DNA of 64,000 bases from Paramecium tetraurelia (Eukaryota; Ciliophora; Oligohymenophorea; Peniculida; Parameciidae): NCBI RefSeq assembly GCF_000165425.1, contig NW_001799333.1, positions 357,635 to 421,634 on the forward strand, written 5' to 3'. The stretch's first letter is position 1; every line of letters begins with the position of its first letter. The position numbers and the translations under genes were made by a program. The notes under the pieces were generated by a model. That model was not told the DNA's origin. It saw only the letters and a list, made by a program, of their open reading frames with translations, and did not search any database. Positions 53,692 through 64,000 of the stretch are shown here, piece after piece.

Positions 53692-55041
53692 TCATAATTA
53701 TACTACTTGTGATTAAGATTGGATAAATTATTGCAATCCTTTATAATCATAGCACACGTCTTATTTCATTTAATTTGATACTAAAATGTAGTTCAATGCC
53801 TTAATATCCGATTTATCCAATTCATCATTTAGCTACAACTCCTTAGTTAGATTCTTATTGATTATGTCTTCCATCACTAAACTTAGAGCCTTTTTGAATA
53901 AGTTATTGGGTTGTGAGTAAGTTGATATGTATTATTTCAAAAATCCAACGTCATATTCTTTGAGAATTAAATCTTAGATATATAATTCGCATTGCAAATT
54001 GATGATATTTAAATATTTGTTCATCTACATTGTGTCCGATTCTACTAATTATTTCAATTTTTTATTTTAGGTTATTTTTTAACATTCCTGATAACTATTA
54101 TAGGATTCTGAAATACACGATAAAATTAAACAATCCAATAGGAATTAATCTATAGATTACAAATTGCGAATCTCTTATGACATTAAATATAAAAATTAAG
54201 CCCTATCTCTCAGATTAAAATCTTTATCCACTGTTAAATTCATTTCGAAATCAGACCATTTAGTTTATTCCTATTGTTTCTTTTTTTAATTCTCAACCTA
54301 TTGCATTATTATTTTTTAAATGACTTCCTCTGTTATGCCTTTCTAATTCAATTCCATTCTTAAACTTTTCTATTCATACTTTTCAATCATCTATTCAACT
54401 TATAATTCTAATTGATCTAATTTTATTCTGTCCTACTTGCTACAGCTCATTTGATTGATTAGAATTTAGTAAGGACACTTTCTGTTCTTTATTACGAAGT
54501 TACAAACCTTTCCTAAAGAATAAATATCATTTGCTATTGAGGGTCTCTCCTTATCAAATTCAGGATCTATATATTCATCCTATATCCTATTAGAATATTG
54601 AAAAGGGAAAAAATCTGTGGTGGAGAAACAAATGGTGGAATTAAGCTTCTTTTATTAAAAAATGTTGGTGGGTTTGAGATTTCCATGATATTCCCCCTTC
54701 TATTAGAATAATTTTAGTAATTATATCATTGAGGCCAACATATGCAGAATCTCATAAAAGTCCAAAGTTACTTACAATATGTTTTATTTACATTTTTTGA
54801 AAGCAAAATAAAAAGTATTTTATGTTCTTTAGCGAGAATAACATTCAACTATATATGGATTACCCTTAAGCATTTAGGTTTTGGCAGCCATATTTCTAAT
54901 GGCCTCTATTTATCTCAAACTTTCAGGTTGATTATCGTTTCCAATTATTTTAATCACCGCATGTTTCTTATGCCCATCGATCTCACATAAACCCAATCTC
55001 GTTTCATATTTATTTTATTCTAAAAGGCATTTTTTATCCAT
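53692..55041 (-). CDS. protein pseudokinase
   Basis: A kinase-fold protein with degraded catalytic residues. It starts MDKKCLLEQNKYETRLGLCE. The beta-3 strand is HAVIKIIGN with the Lys kept. The catalytic loop reads HGNLKPTN (54664-54687) where active kinases have HRDLKPEN, so the catalytic base Asp is Asn. DFG is replaced by DFF. The region after the activation segment keeps YIDPEFDKERPSIANDIYSL, like ...PE...DIYSLG in true kinases. The C-terminal half is helical (QEIRNLQSIDQFLLDCLILS and DIINKNLTKELQLNDELDKS). One intron interrupts the N-lobe. The stop is TGA 53692-53694. It is probably a scaffold or allosteric regulator; this is inference. Confidence 0.75.
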
Positions 55042-55165
55042 TTCTATGAAGATGTCCTAGACCTTTTTGTATTTATTTTACATTATTAAATTAATAATTC
55101 TCTAAACCAGAGGCATACAAACATTAATTAGTTTTATATTCAACTATATATCATAAATAATCAAT

Positions 55166-55572
55166 TCAATAAAGGTAGACAGCATAGACTGTTACCAAAC
55201 AAAATAATGAATCATTTATGAAAGTTTCTGAAACACACATATCAGTGTCATAGTCCCAAAAGCATTTTGAGCCAACTCTAACTCCTTGGCCTAAATAATA
55301 TATTATCATCAAGATTTACCTCTTTATTGACCGATTAACACATGTACAATAAACTTATATCTACTTGTCACAGTATATTGCTATTTGAGTCTATTTTTAA
55401 TGTTCTCAGCGATGTCTTTGGATTGAGTTGTTACATCCTAATATGATCCTGTTTTTAATTTTTGTTGTAAGATTTCTTAAATCAATTCTCTGCACTTTGA
55501 AGACTTGAATTTCTCTCTGGGTTTTGGCTTGATTTGGTATTCTTGATTTTGCTATTATGGTTTCTTGAGCAT
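55166..55572 (-). CDS. Tctex-type dynein light chain (DYNLT/TCTEX1D)
   Basis: Light chain of axonemal or intraflagellar-transport dynein by family. One 29-bp intron gives 125 aa starting MLKKPQQQNQEYQIKPKPRE. The Tctex1 fold is clear: VTTQSKDIAENIKNRLKQ, then YTVTSRYKFIVHVLIGQQRG, GQGVRVGSKCFWDYDTD and the hallmark ETFINDSLFCLVTVYAVY near the C-terminus. The usual length is 110 to 150 aa. The sequence resembles the TCTEX1D2/DYNLT2B branch, but the branch is not certain. It is 124 bp upstream of the pseudokinase start. Confidence 0.9.
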
Positions 55573-56117
55573 TTGAAATATTATTTAATAAATATATTTA
55601 ATATTATATATATTAAAATATCACATCATTTTTACTAAATTTCAATCTATTGGCAATAATAAAAAAAATAACGTTCGATATAAATTTCTGATGTAAAATT
55701 AATAATTATGCATACACGATCTCAATTTAATCAATATACTTAATTTTAATGAATAGTAATTAACTTAAATATATTAATTTTATTAAAGATTGTTCAATAA
55801 TATCATTAATTTCTGGAAAATTCAGTCTAAATATTCGAAATTTAGTATTATTAATCTGGACTTGATTGAACAAGATTCCAAATTTACACATTATTTAATT
55901 TCATCCATTAATGCTTCTGCGATTTTATTCACAATTTCTTAAGATTATATTTCAAAATTTAATAGTCATTTACATCAATATATCAATTGATTATTTGGAT
56001 AAACCGAGAGAGTTTAATCAATTTCAAAAATTACTTCGGAACCATGTTTATTTGAGTATAAGAAATTTCATTAAAACACATTCATTAAATCTTATTATTT
56101 AACTTCTTTTAAATAGT
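55573..56117. other. upstream region of the HTH gene, with an in-frame ORF extension
   Basis: About 545 bp of AT-rich DNA. From 55911 an ORF (MLLRFYSQFLKIIFQNLIVI...) runs in the same frame straight into the HTH gene at 56118, so the true start of that gene could be further upstream; the extension is hydrophobic and of low complexity, and the ATG at 56118 is preferred. Confidence 0.4.
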
Positions 56118-56875
56118 ATGAAAAACTTAAGTCTTAAACAATCTAAAAGGCAAAAATATAATTCTGTTTGTTCAGATGACAGATAAAAAATAATCAAAAT
56201 GTTTTTAGAAAATGATTATACTGCCATCTAAGTATTGTAACATAATAATACAGATTGCTCAACTTACAGGACATAATTTATCAACTATCAAAGCTATTTA
56301 CAGAATATATAAAAATGAAGGTAGAATTAATAAAAAAGAAAGGCGAGATAGATAAATCAATATTTAATAAAATGTGGTTGTATTGATGGTGGATGAAAAG
56401 TAATTATTTAATTCTATAATGTAGAACAAGAAAAATGAAAATTATAAGGAAATAATAATTAAAGCAAGAGTTTATCATGAAGAATACAGAGTATACTTAT
56501 GAGTCTATTCAGAATACAATTAATTAAACTTTTTAAAATTCGACTGCTGATTTAATTAAACAATTAGATGGTTTATCATCAAAATAATGCTTTAATTAAT
56601 TAATTAAAAAAATTTAAATAGAAGGATTAGATATCAAAGATTTTAAGGAGATTTCTGAAATCACAAATAAATTTAAAAATAGAATTAAGATTTCATCTTA
56701 AATATAATATTTTCAAAATCTTTTTTCTCAATAAGAATCAAATTATTAAGAAAAATAACCCTAACCTACCCAAAAACTTAATCATTCTCTAAATCATGAT
56801 ATCAATGACCTTAAGAGGATTTTTGAGTTTCAGATTAAAGATTATTTTTTATAATCTAACGATAATTTGAAATGA
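56118..56875 (+). CDS. helix-turn-helix protein resembling transposase DNA-binding domains
   Basis: Two 22-bp introns give a 237-aa protein starting MKNLSLKQSKRQKYNSVCSD. Residues 20-75 form a helix-turn-helix: DDRQKIIKMFLENDYTAIQ, then IAQLTGHNLSTIKAIYRIYK, then basic RINKKERRDRQ. This is the layout of Tc1/mariner or Pax-like HTH domains (helix, short turn, recognition helix STIKAIYR). The C-terminal half is polar with helices (IEGLDIKDFKEISEITNKF) and no DDE catalytic triad is visible. The stop is TGA 56873-56875. It may be a host transcription factor or a domesticated transposase fragment; with introns and no terminal inverted repeats seen, a host gene is favoured. Confidence 0.6.
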
Positions 56876-57014
56876 TACAATTTCATTTTTATATAATTCA
56901 TATTAAATTATTTTAATTTAATATTCATTTCCTCAAAAGGTTGAATATTCAAACAGAAAATTATATGAGTTGGAAATAAACACAGCCCCTAAAACCGTTA
57001 TCATAATCTATAGA

Positions 57015-57344
57015 TCAAGTTGTAGTTTGCCATACTATCCTAATGCCCGAAGATAAGTTATTATTAATCCTTTCCATCAACTACATAATAATATCATTTA
57101 ACCTTATATTTGATTATATATTTAAATATACTAATAAGAGATAAATTATTAATTATTATTTTTAATTATCATATAAATATTATTATGATTATTCTTTATT
57201 TAATTTGTTTAGCATTTCTACCATCTTTACACCCTTAAGTACATATTCTAGATTTTTCTTCAAATTTAATTTATTACCTAGCTAATTCAATTAAAGTTTC
57301 TTATTGAACACTTGCTTTTAGTAGTCTTAATGGAATATTTTCAT
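57015..57344 (-). CDS. small hypothetical protein, 109 aa
   Basis: Intronless frame from ATG (complement 57342-57344; MKIFHQDYQKQVFNKKLQLN) to TGA 57015-57017. Basic, Asn/Leu/Lys-rich, with a helical patch LEYVLKGVKMVEMLNKLNKE. The C-terminal 45 residues are very Ile/Leu/Gln-rich and may be read-through. It is convergent with the HTH gene, 139 bp away. No family recognised. Confidence 0.4.
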
Positions 57345-57459
57345 TTAATAATTAGGTTTAATAGATAGAAGACTTGTTCACCTAAGGAACATCTAATATT
57401 TTATGAATTTCATAAAAATTTCAAGTTAATGTACTTATATGTATTATATATTTTATTTA

Positions 57460-58004
57460 TCATTTTTCAACTTTAAGCTCTCCAGAATTAATTTTTCCAA
57501 TAATTGCTTTTACTGGTTGTCCATCGACTGTGGCTCCCAAAGATTATGCAGTTCCTAACACTTATTTGACTGTTCCTGTGAATGTTTTGGCTAATGACTT
57601 TTCTTCAACAGCTCTAGCAACCTTAATGACTTATTCAAGTGTTAAATTTCCGTTGTGTTTAACATTCTTAGTCTTCTTTCTATCTCTCTCATAACCCTAA
57701 AGTTTTTAATTTTTTAATTACTCCAATTTCTTTAATGAGTAATGCACTTGAGGTAGGAATGACGGTAACATCAGCATTTCTATTTTAGCATCTCAAGTTA
57801 ACCATGACTCTGATACCCTTCCATTTTCCACTTTCAGCAATAATTTTATCACCGACTTATTTTGGATTCTTATTAATAAGCAATTAATTTTACAAGACCG
57901 AGAGGTCCCAATTTTGGAGCAAGAGTGGATGCTGGACCACCTTCTCCTCCGAAGACTTTGATGTTAATCAATCTAACTTCATTTGGGTCAACTTTGGGAG
58001 GCAT
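57460..58004 (-). CDS. RPL12: 60S ribosomal protein L12 (uL11)
   Basis: Ribosomal stalk-base protein that binds 28S rRNA at the GTPase-associated centre. Two 25-bp introns give exactly 164 aa, the usual eukaryotic length. It begins [20 protein letters not shown], followed by the conserved [17 protein letters not shown]. Further blocks are [37 protein letters not shown], and [19 protein letters not shown]. The tail contains [19 protein letters not shown]. The stop is TGA 57460-57462. High GC relative to neighbours in the coding exons fits a highly expressed gene. Confidence 0.97.
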
Positions 58005-58397
58005 TAAAAAAGATTTAAATTTTTTTTAATTCTTTTTTTTTTAGTTTGAGAAAATAAAGCTAAAGAATTTTGGAAACTTTTAAATATCAATGTACTATTT
58101 CATGGTCAACCTAGATCACTTAAACCTGTAGAATTCTGCATAAAAGAAAGTATGAAAAAGGTTTTATAGTTTGATATTACATTAAGAATTTGATTGTTAA
58201 TATTTAAGTGCAAACTACAAATACTAATAAATAAGTATTAAAATCAACTATTGGAAATCAGTTATCATAACAATAAATGTTTTTAATCAAGAACTATGGT
58301 TAGTTTTATAGATTTTAATAGAAATGTGTGAGGAGATTAAATTTATTGTTAAATTTGATTTATAAATAAAACATAAAAATATCTTCACAATTAAGTT
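58005..58397. other. intergenic region upstream of RPL12
   Basis: About 390 bp, starting with an A/T homopolymer-rich tract at 58010-58045 just before the RPL12 start, which is likely part of its promoter. No coding frame was found. Confidence 0.35.
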
Positions 58398-60581
58398 TCA
58401 TTCCAAGGAGAGATTTTGATATGGGTTTTTAATACCCTGTTAAACCTTTTAGATCATTTGCTCCCTAAATTGATTTAAAGCATCTCTAACATCTTTACAT
58501 TTTTTTAATGCAATTTCTTAAATTTTATAAACTAATACATTCCAATAAAGGCATTAGATCTTTAAGAGCCCTGTCATTTTAGTCACCTGTCCAACTCAGT
58601 ATGTAAATACCATTTTCTGGCTATAATTAGAAATTCTCTGGCATATTGTCAACTATAATAACTCTTTCCAAACTTCTACCCAATATTGATAAATCCTTCA
58701 TTTATTTTATTAAATTACTTTAAGGTAAATATTATCTTTGTAACAAGTGTGTTCTCTATAAAGTCTTGAAGTCACTACTTTTTACTTATCAATTATATCA
58801 ATAATGAAATTAGCATAATCCGGTTGAGCGGCAGTAAATATTACCAATTCATAATATTTAGATAATTTCTCCAAAAACTCTTCTGCATAAGGTCTAACTA
58901 AAAATTAGCCTCCTCCATTAGGAAGCTTAATTTTTAATCTAAAAATACTTCCTAATAATGCACTAGAGTCTCATCAAGATCTAAAACTAAAGTGTAGTTT
59001 TTCAAAGGCTTTTTTGGCAATAACATTTTATTGGTTTTTACATCAAGTTTTGAAGGCTTTTTGCAGTTCAAATTATTATGGTTTTCATCTTATATAATTT
59101 CTTTTGCTATTTAATGGAGGATTTTCTTTTGCTAAACAAAATAGACATCTAAACTGGTTGAATTAAATCCTAAATGAGAATATATCTCTGGGTGACTTGT
59201 GTCGTCAATTCCTATTATTGATAATTTACTTACATTAATTCTAGAATCGATTTTATTATAAAATTGTTTTTTTACAGGGTTTGCTTGGCTTTATTTTAAG
59301 GTTTCTTTAATTAAATTTATCTCATATCGATTCTTTATTTTAAGGTATCCTGAAATTAAAGAAAGTATTACATTTGGAACAAAGTTAAAAATTGATTATA
59401 GAGTGTAAAAGTTACTTTGAGTAACATAGACAATGAGATTTCTTAAATTTTAGTCAAAACTTTGTTAAGTCTTTAAGTATTCAAGTGCTATAATAAGGAT
59501 TGTGTAAGATTCTAATAGGAATGTATCAATGATATTCATATCTATTTTAGATAAGTATTCGCTCTAATAATTATTAAAATGAATACATTTTTTCGATCTA
59601 AAAGGGAATTTAAAGATTACTGGATCTACTAACATAGTTAATTTAATTAATTTTAGTTAATATTATCTAATGATGTATTCATTTGATTCCATAACTATTC
59701 TTTTTCCAGTAATAATTAAAAGACTCTTTCTTAGATAACTTCCTTCTTTACTCCTTAATTAGCATCTTACGGTTATTTATTTAAAATCTAAGATGAGATA
59801 CTTTTGATCAATTAGGAATTATTCGATTTTTGTAATTTTTCTGTTTTCTATGCAGGTTTTCTTAATAAACTATTATCAATTTTTAATTTAAGCTATTATA
59901 TTTGATTGAGATATTCAGTTGATGAAATATTTTTATTATTACCATTATTTCCTGATTTTTAAGGAGTTGTGTTATTGCTATTTCTTTATTATTTTTATTG
60001 TTAAGATTACTACTATTATTATTATTATTTTGCTAACTAAGATAAAGTTAAATTATTATGCTTAATTTATGGATCAGATTATTTATTTTAAAACATGTAA
60101 TATAGATTAGATAGATTGCCATTATTTTGATTAGACTCTCGAGTTGATTAAGGGGTGGGGATATTTTATTTGAAAAAAGTATCGTTAGTTTTGGTTGTTT
60201 TATTTAATGGATTCTTATTAACATAACCAGAGGTTGAAGCATTTCTAGAATCTTAAATTAAATTGCATTATTACAAATACTATCTCCCCTTGTAGACTTA
60301 GTGTCTTATATTTATTTATCTCTAAGACCTTATCCAAATAAAGAAGTTGAAGATTTATTATCGGTTTATACTAAGTTATTAAGCATTTGTTTAATTTTAG
60401 TAACGCTCTCTTAATTTTAATGTAAGTTTAATGTTTTCTCTACAGGAGTGCGATCTACTTTTTAGTCAAATTTTACTTCTATAATCGCTTAGATCTTTGA
60501 AGGAATTCTTAGATTTACATGATATCGTAGAAGTCTCTAAATTATTAGTTATATGAAAGTTTTTGGGTTTTTTTTACTCAT
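58398..60581 (-). CDS. NIF/FCP1-type (HAD family) CTD-like protein phosphatase
   Basis: A Ser phosphatase of the CTD-small-phosphatase/Dullard group. The start MSKKNPKTFIQLIIQRLLRY (complement 60579-60581) leads into a long polar N-terminal part with a polyglutamine tract (about eight Gln, near 60020) and Asn-rich runs. The phosphatase domain lies in the last third: KNYTLVLDLDETLVHY with the DLDET nucleophile motif, then FLVRPYAEEFLEKLSKYYEL, VIFTAAQPDYANFIIDIID, RLYREHTCY, KDLSILGRSLERVIIVDNMP (second catalytic Asp) and YILSWTGDQNDRALKDLMPL. A 22-bp intron precedes the C-terminus VRDALNQFREQMIQKVQQ. The stop is TGA 58398-58400. Not every intron was mapped; the NIF assignment is firm, the substrate unknown. 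Confidence 0.85.
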
Positions 60582-60853
60582 TTTATCGATAAGAAAGCAT
60601 ATTTCAAAAGGTTTCCTTTAACAGATTTTAATTAATGAAGTTTAATATTATTGAAGACTTATATTAGTTTGTTAACAAATTAAAATATATATGAAATCGA
60701 TAATTAAGGCAATTATTATTCATAATATTTAGTTCGACTTAATAGAAAATTCACATTATAATAATTGTATATTAGAATAAAAATAAGCAATCAGAATTAT
60801 TGGATATATTTATAATTTTCAATAGTATTAGAATATGTGCAATCAATAAATAT
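60582..60853. other. AT-rich intergenic region
   Basis: About 270 bp of AT-rich DNA upstream of the phosphatase gene; no coding frame found. Confidence 0.3.
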
Positions 60854-61269
60854 TCATGCCATAATTAGAATATTTTTATCTTTAATTTTATCAAATTCAG
60901 GAATCTTTACTTCACTTGTATTATACGTAGTACCCCAATCTCAATAACATTCCAAGAATAAATAGTAAATCTTACCAATTTTATAATTGTTTCTCTTCTT
61001 TATCGAAATTCGATTTAAATTACAATATAATCATGACTAATAACAATTAGTTTAATTTTATATATCAAAGCACTTTTATTATTGAAACACGTTAACTAAT
61101 TGGAATAAAAAGTATTATTATTATAAATTTGCAGTTGATAATTCTCAATTAAAGGTCTTCCATTACTTATCCTATTTAATAAATCAACGTTTCTGACATT
61201 CAGAAACTCATAAATAAGAATTTGTGTGGTTTTTCTACTTTGATATATATTTCTGAAAACATTTTTCAT
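60854..61269 (-). CDS. small hypothetical protein with uncertain 5' end
   Basis: Starting at ATG 61269 (MKNVFRNIYQSRKTTQILIY) and removing introns of 26 and 36 bp gives about 117 aa. It passes through EFLNVRNVDLLNRISNGRPL and ends DWGTTYNTSEVKIPEFDKIK then DKNILIMA and TGA 60854-60856. The same frame stays open upstream for another 50 codons (MGLFIMKMIDLIKVQGILKQ...), so the start may lie further out. A neighbouring frame upstream (ANDYGIIYYEDD, then SNQGLGYFETRKYIY) contains two TGAs, which could mean a decayed exon. No family recognised. Confidence 0.4.
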
Positions 61270-61896
61270 CTAGAAATAAATGAAATGTTTAGAAATCGAT
61301 TTTGAAAATGAATTATACTACCTTTTTACATCAATATATATACTTTCTTGTTTCAAAATACCCTAAACCTTGATTAGATCAATCATCTTCATAATAAATA
61401 ATCCCATAATCATTGGCTTATTCACAAAGCTATAAACTTATAATAAGTGGACATATAGGTCATGTACATATAAATTGAGAATATCTTTTTATATATGAAG
61501 GAACAGTGGGTATAATAAGAGAAGTCTTTTGCATATTATATTTATAATATTGATTATTTTTTTATATGAAATTTGATTATAATTTTATTTATGCTCTATA
61601 ATCTAATTCATTTAAAACTTCTTAATACAATATGCTCTAAAATTAGATAATTGCTTAAAGTTTAAATATTTACAGTGAGTGAAGCTATTTAAATATATCC
61701 TTCTTCATGTAGACTATTATATATATAAATAAAATTTATTCGGAAGTATAAAGTGATTTACAAAATACTCCTCTAATTTAATATGCTAATTAGGATCATA
61801 TGGGTCAACTCTAATACGGAAGTGCAGAATTGAAGAGAATATATGTTTAAAATATACTTTAAAATTATAATATTTCTCCCAAATGTTCTAAGAGTC
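61270..61896. other. AT-rich region, possibly decayed coding DNA
   Basis: About 630 bp. The part next to 61270 contains protein-like frames broken by TGA (see the previous gene). The rest (61450-61890) is AT-rich without a convincing gene. Confidence 0.3.
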
Positions 61897-61965
61897 ATGG
61901 ACATTTAAAACATGTACAAAAATAATTGCAATGAAGACTCTCTTTTGGATTGAATAAAGGACTCA

Positions 61966-62235
61966 ATGTTAAGTAAGAATGTTGATTTGACGCTATTTGA
62001 TCATAATGAGATGTTTAAAAGTGAAGACTTTTCTACTGCAAAATATTGTAATGGGAGTAATAACATTAATTGTTCAAAAATTATTTATCATAGTGGTTCG
62101 TCATCTAATTATTAACCTTAATTAAAAAGAGATGTTTCTAGAAGCGTATAAAATGAGTATCCGATTACGTATTATTTGATTTAATAGGAATTCTTATATA
62201 AATACGTAATATTTAAGTTCTAAATATAGAAATGA
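61966..62235 (+). CDS. small hypothetical protein, possibly TGA-interrupted
   Basis: From ATG 61966 a 89-codon frame (MLSKNVDLTLFDHNEMFKSE) continues through STAKYCNGSNNINCSKIIYH to TGA 62233-62235. The frame extends in-frame upstream to ATG 61897 (MDIQNMYKNNCNEDSLLD) except for a single TGA at 61951. The composition on both sides of that TGA is similar, so the longer gene may be a pseudogene, carry a sequencing error, or hide an intron. No family recognised. Its stop is 27 bp before the PEPCK start. Confidence 0.4.
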
Positions 62236-62262
62236 AATCGTCATAAATAAAATTCATTAATT

Positions 62263-63969
62263 ATGGAGAATCAAACAGTCTAAGCTTAAGAACTTTTATC
62301 AAAATGGGGACTTCGCAATGCAACTGTCTATAGAAACCCTAGTGTTCCTCTCATCTATGAGCTCTCAATGTCTTAACAACAAAGCGAGGATCCAACTGTT
62401 AGACCAGATTCCATAAATAACACTGGAGCTTTAGTCGCATACTCAGGCAAGAAATGCGGGTATGAAATATTGTTCTATGTTTTAGTCGTGTTCCTAAGGA
62501 TAAGAGAATCATCAAGGATGAAGTCACAGAAAGAGATGTTTGGTGGGGTGATGTGAACATCGGTTTGAGCCAAGACTCATATAATGAAGTTGAAAAGATT
62601 GCTCTCGAATATTTAAACAACAAGGAGAAAGTAACCATATGATTTTAATAATTTAGTTGTTCATAATTGATGGATATGCAGGATGGGATGTTAATTACAG
62701 ATTAAGAATTAGAGTGTTTTGCACTAGACCTTATCATGCATTGTTCATGAAAAACATGTTGATTAAACCAACAGACGAAGAACTCAAGAAAGATTTCAGT
62801 GGAGATGTTGACTTTTACATCTTCAATGCTGGTCCATAAACAATTTAGAAACCAATTGAAGGAATCAAATCAGAAGGATGTGTTGCTGTTAATTTGACTG
62901 AGCGTAAGATGGTCATTTTGGGAACTCAATATGCTGGTGAAATGAAGAAGGGAGTCTTTGGAGTCACTCATTATTTATTCCCAAAATAAGGAATACTCAC
63001 ATTACACAGTTCTGCCAATGAAGGTGAAAATGGTGATGTCACCTTATTATTTGGATTGAGTGGCACAGGAAAAACAACACTTAGTGCTGATCCCAAAAGA
63101 AAACTTATTGGTGATGATGAACATGCTTGGTCTGACAATGGCATCTTCAACATTGAAGGAGGTTGCTATGCTAAATGTGTTGATCTCACTAAGGAGAAAG
63201 AACCTGAAATATACAATGCAGTTAGATTTGGAGCTGTCTTGGAGAACATTGAATATTATTCAGAAGAAACTAGAGAAGTCGATTTCACAAATATTTCAAT
63301 TACAGAAAACACAAGAGTCAGCTATCCATTAAATTATATTGATGGAGCAAAATTCCCAGCTTAAGGAAATCATCCAAAGAATATTTTCTTCTTGACATGT
63401 GATGCTTATGGTGTTTTACCTCCAGTCTCTATGTTGACACCAGAATAAGCCATGTATCATTTCATTTCTGGATACACTGCTAAAGTTGCCGGTACTGAAG
63501 TTGGTGTCAAGGAGCCATAAGCCACATTTTCAGCTTGCTTTGGAGAAGCATTCTTAGCCCTTCATCCAACTCTCTATGCTAATATGTTGGCTGAAAAGAT
63601 CAAGAAATACGATACCAAAGTTTGGTTAATCAACACTGGATGGTCAGGTGGTAAATATGGAGTCGGATAAAGAATGTCATTGAAATATACCAGAGGAATC
63701 ATTGACTTGATCCACGGCGGTGAATTAAAAGATGTAGAGTTTGAAAACTTCCCAATTTTCAATTTTGCCATCCCCAAATAAGCTAAAAACATTCCAACAT
63801 AAATCTTGAACCCAAGAAATACATGGAAGTAAAATATTAATTTAATTTTAGAAATCCTGAAGAATTTGATAAATAAGTTCATGAATTGGCTGAGAAGTTT
63901 TAGGTTAACTTCAAAAAATATGAAGATAAGGCTACATAAGAAGTTATCAATGCCGGTCCAAAATTTTGA
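62263..63969 (+). CDS. pckA: ATP-dependent phosphoenolpyruvate carboxykinase
   Basis: Catalyses oxaloacetate + ATP to phosphoenolpyruvate + ADP + CO2, the first committed step of gluconeogenesis. The start [20 protein letters not shown], with introns at 62460-62485 (26 bp), 62631-62656 (26 bp) and 63829-63851 (23 bp), gives 543 aa, the normal length of the ATP type. Motifs: [55 protein letters not shown], the kinase-1a P-loop [17 protein letters not shown], then [20 protein letters not shown] with the kinase-2 Asp pair, and the C-terminal [20 protein letters not shown]. The P-loop and [10 protein letters not shown] confirm the ATP family rather than the GTP family. The stop is TGA 63967-63969. 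Confidence 0.97.
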
Positions 63970-64000
63970 ATATGAAATTTTATTGTTTATGTTTATGAAT

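Noticed and set aside
63574-63882. A 102-codon minus-strand ORF within the PEPCK gene.
   Set aside because: Antisense shadow of a strongly supported PEP carboxykinase.

Overview
The window is macronuclear-type DNA of a ciliate, almost certainly Paramecium, probably of the P. aurelia group. It is about 70 to 75 percent A+T. Every recognisable protein can be read only if TAA and TAG mean glutamine and TGA is the sole stop. Genes are packed 30 to 400 bp apart and are cut by introns of about 20 to 30 bp that start GTA/GTT and end AG, usually TAG. Standard-code ORF calls therefore give only fragments of the real genes. I see no tRNA, rRNA, telomere repeat, CRISPR array or bacterial-style operon.

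Layout. 1-5.3 kb: the 3' end of an unknown gene, an unknown gene, the ciliary protein CFAP45 (-), a short coiled-coil fragment (-) and a larger coiled-coil protein (-). 5.4-8.4 kb: AMPK/SNF1 catalytic subunit (+) facing a GCN5 acetyltransferase (-). 9.4-17.9 kb: a giant IP3-receptor/ryanodine-receptor-type Ca2+ release channel (+). 18.0-22.4 kb: the lipid-transfer autophagy protein ATG2 (+). 22.5-28.4 kb: a membrane protein with a histidine-kinase-like tail, small unknown genes, a gene spanning a 150-N assembly gap, and a leucine-rich-repeat protein. 28.7-30.3 kb: a calcium-dependent protein kinase (CDPK, -). 31.7-40.1 kb: a second giant Ca2+ release channel (-), paralogous and inverted relative to the first. 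40.2-43.8 kb: a multi-pass membrane protein, a ZIP metal transporter with a His-rich domain and a small unknown protein. 44.2-50 kb: a HYPK/NAC-like UBA protein, a NEK kinase, a small basic protein, a large unknown protein and the cap hypermethylase TGS1. 50-57.3 kb: an anoctamin (TMEM16), a pseudokinase, a Tctex-type dynein light chain, a helix-turn-helix protein and a small unknown protein. 57.4-64 kb: ribosomal protein L12, an NIF/CTD-type phosphatase, two poorly resolved small genes and ATP-dependent PEP carboxykinase.

Common threads. Calcium and kinase signalling (two Ca2+ release channels, CDPK, anoctamin, AMPK, NEK, pseudokinase) and cilium components (CFAP45, Tctex light chain) are well represented. 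This is random eukaryotic gene order rather than an operon, and I infer no joint regulation. The most interesting points are the paralogous Ca2+ channel pair with altered selectivity filters, a pseudokinase lacking the catalytic Asp and the DFG glycine, a transposase-like HTH gene, and homopolymer/gap defects of the assembly that break otherwise intact genes.
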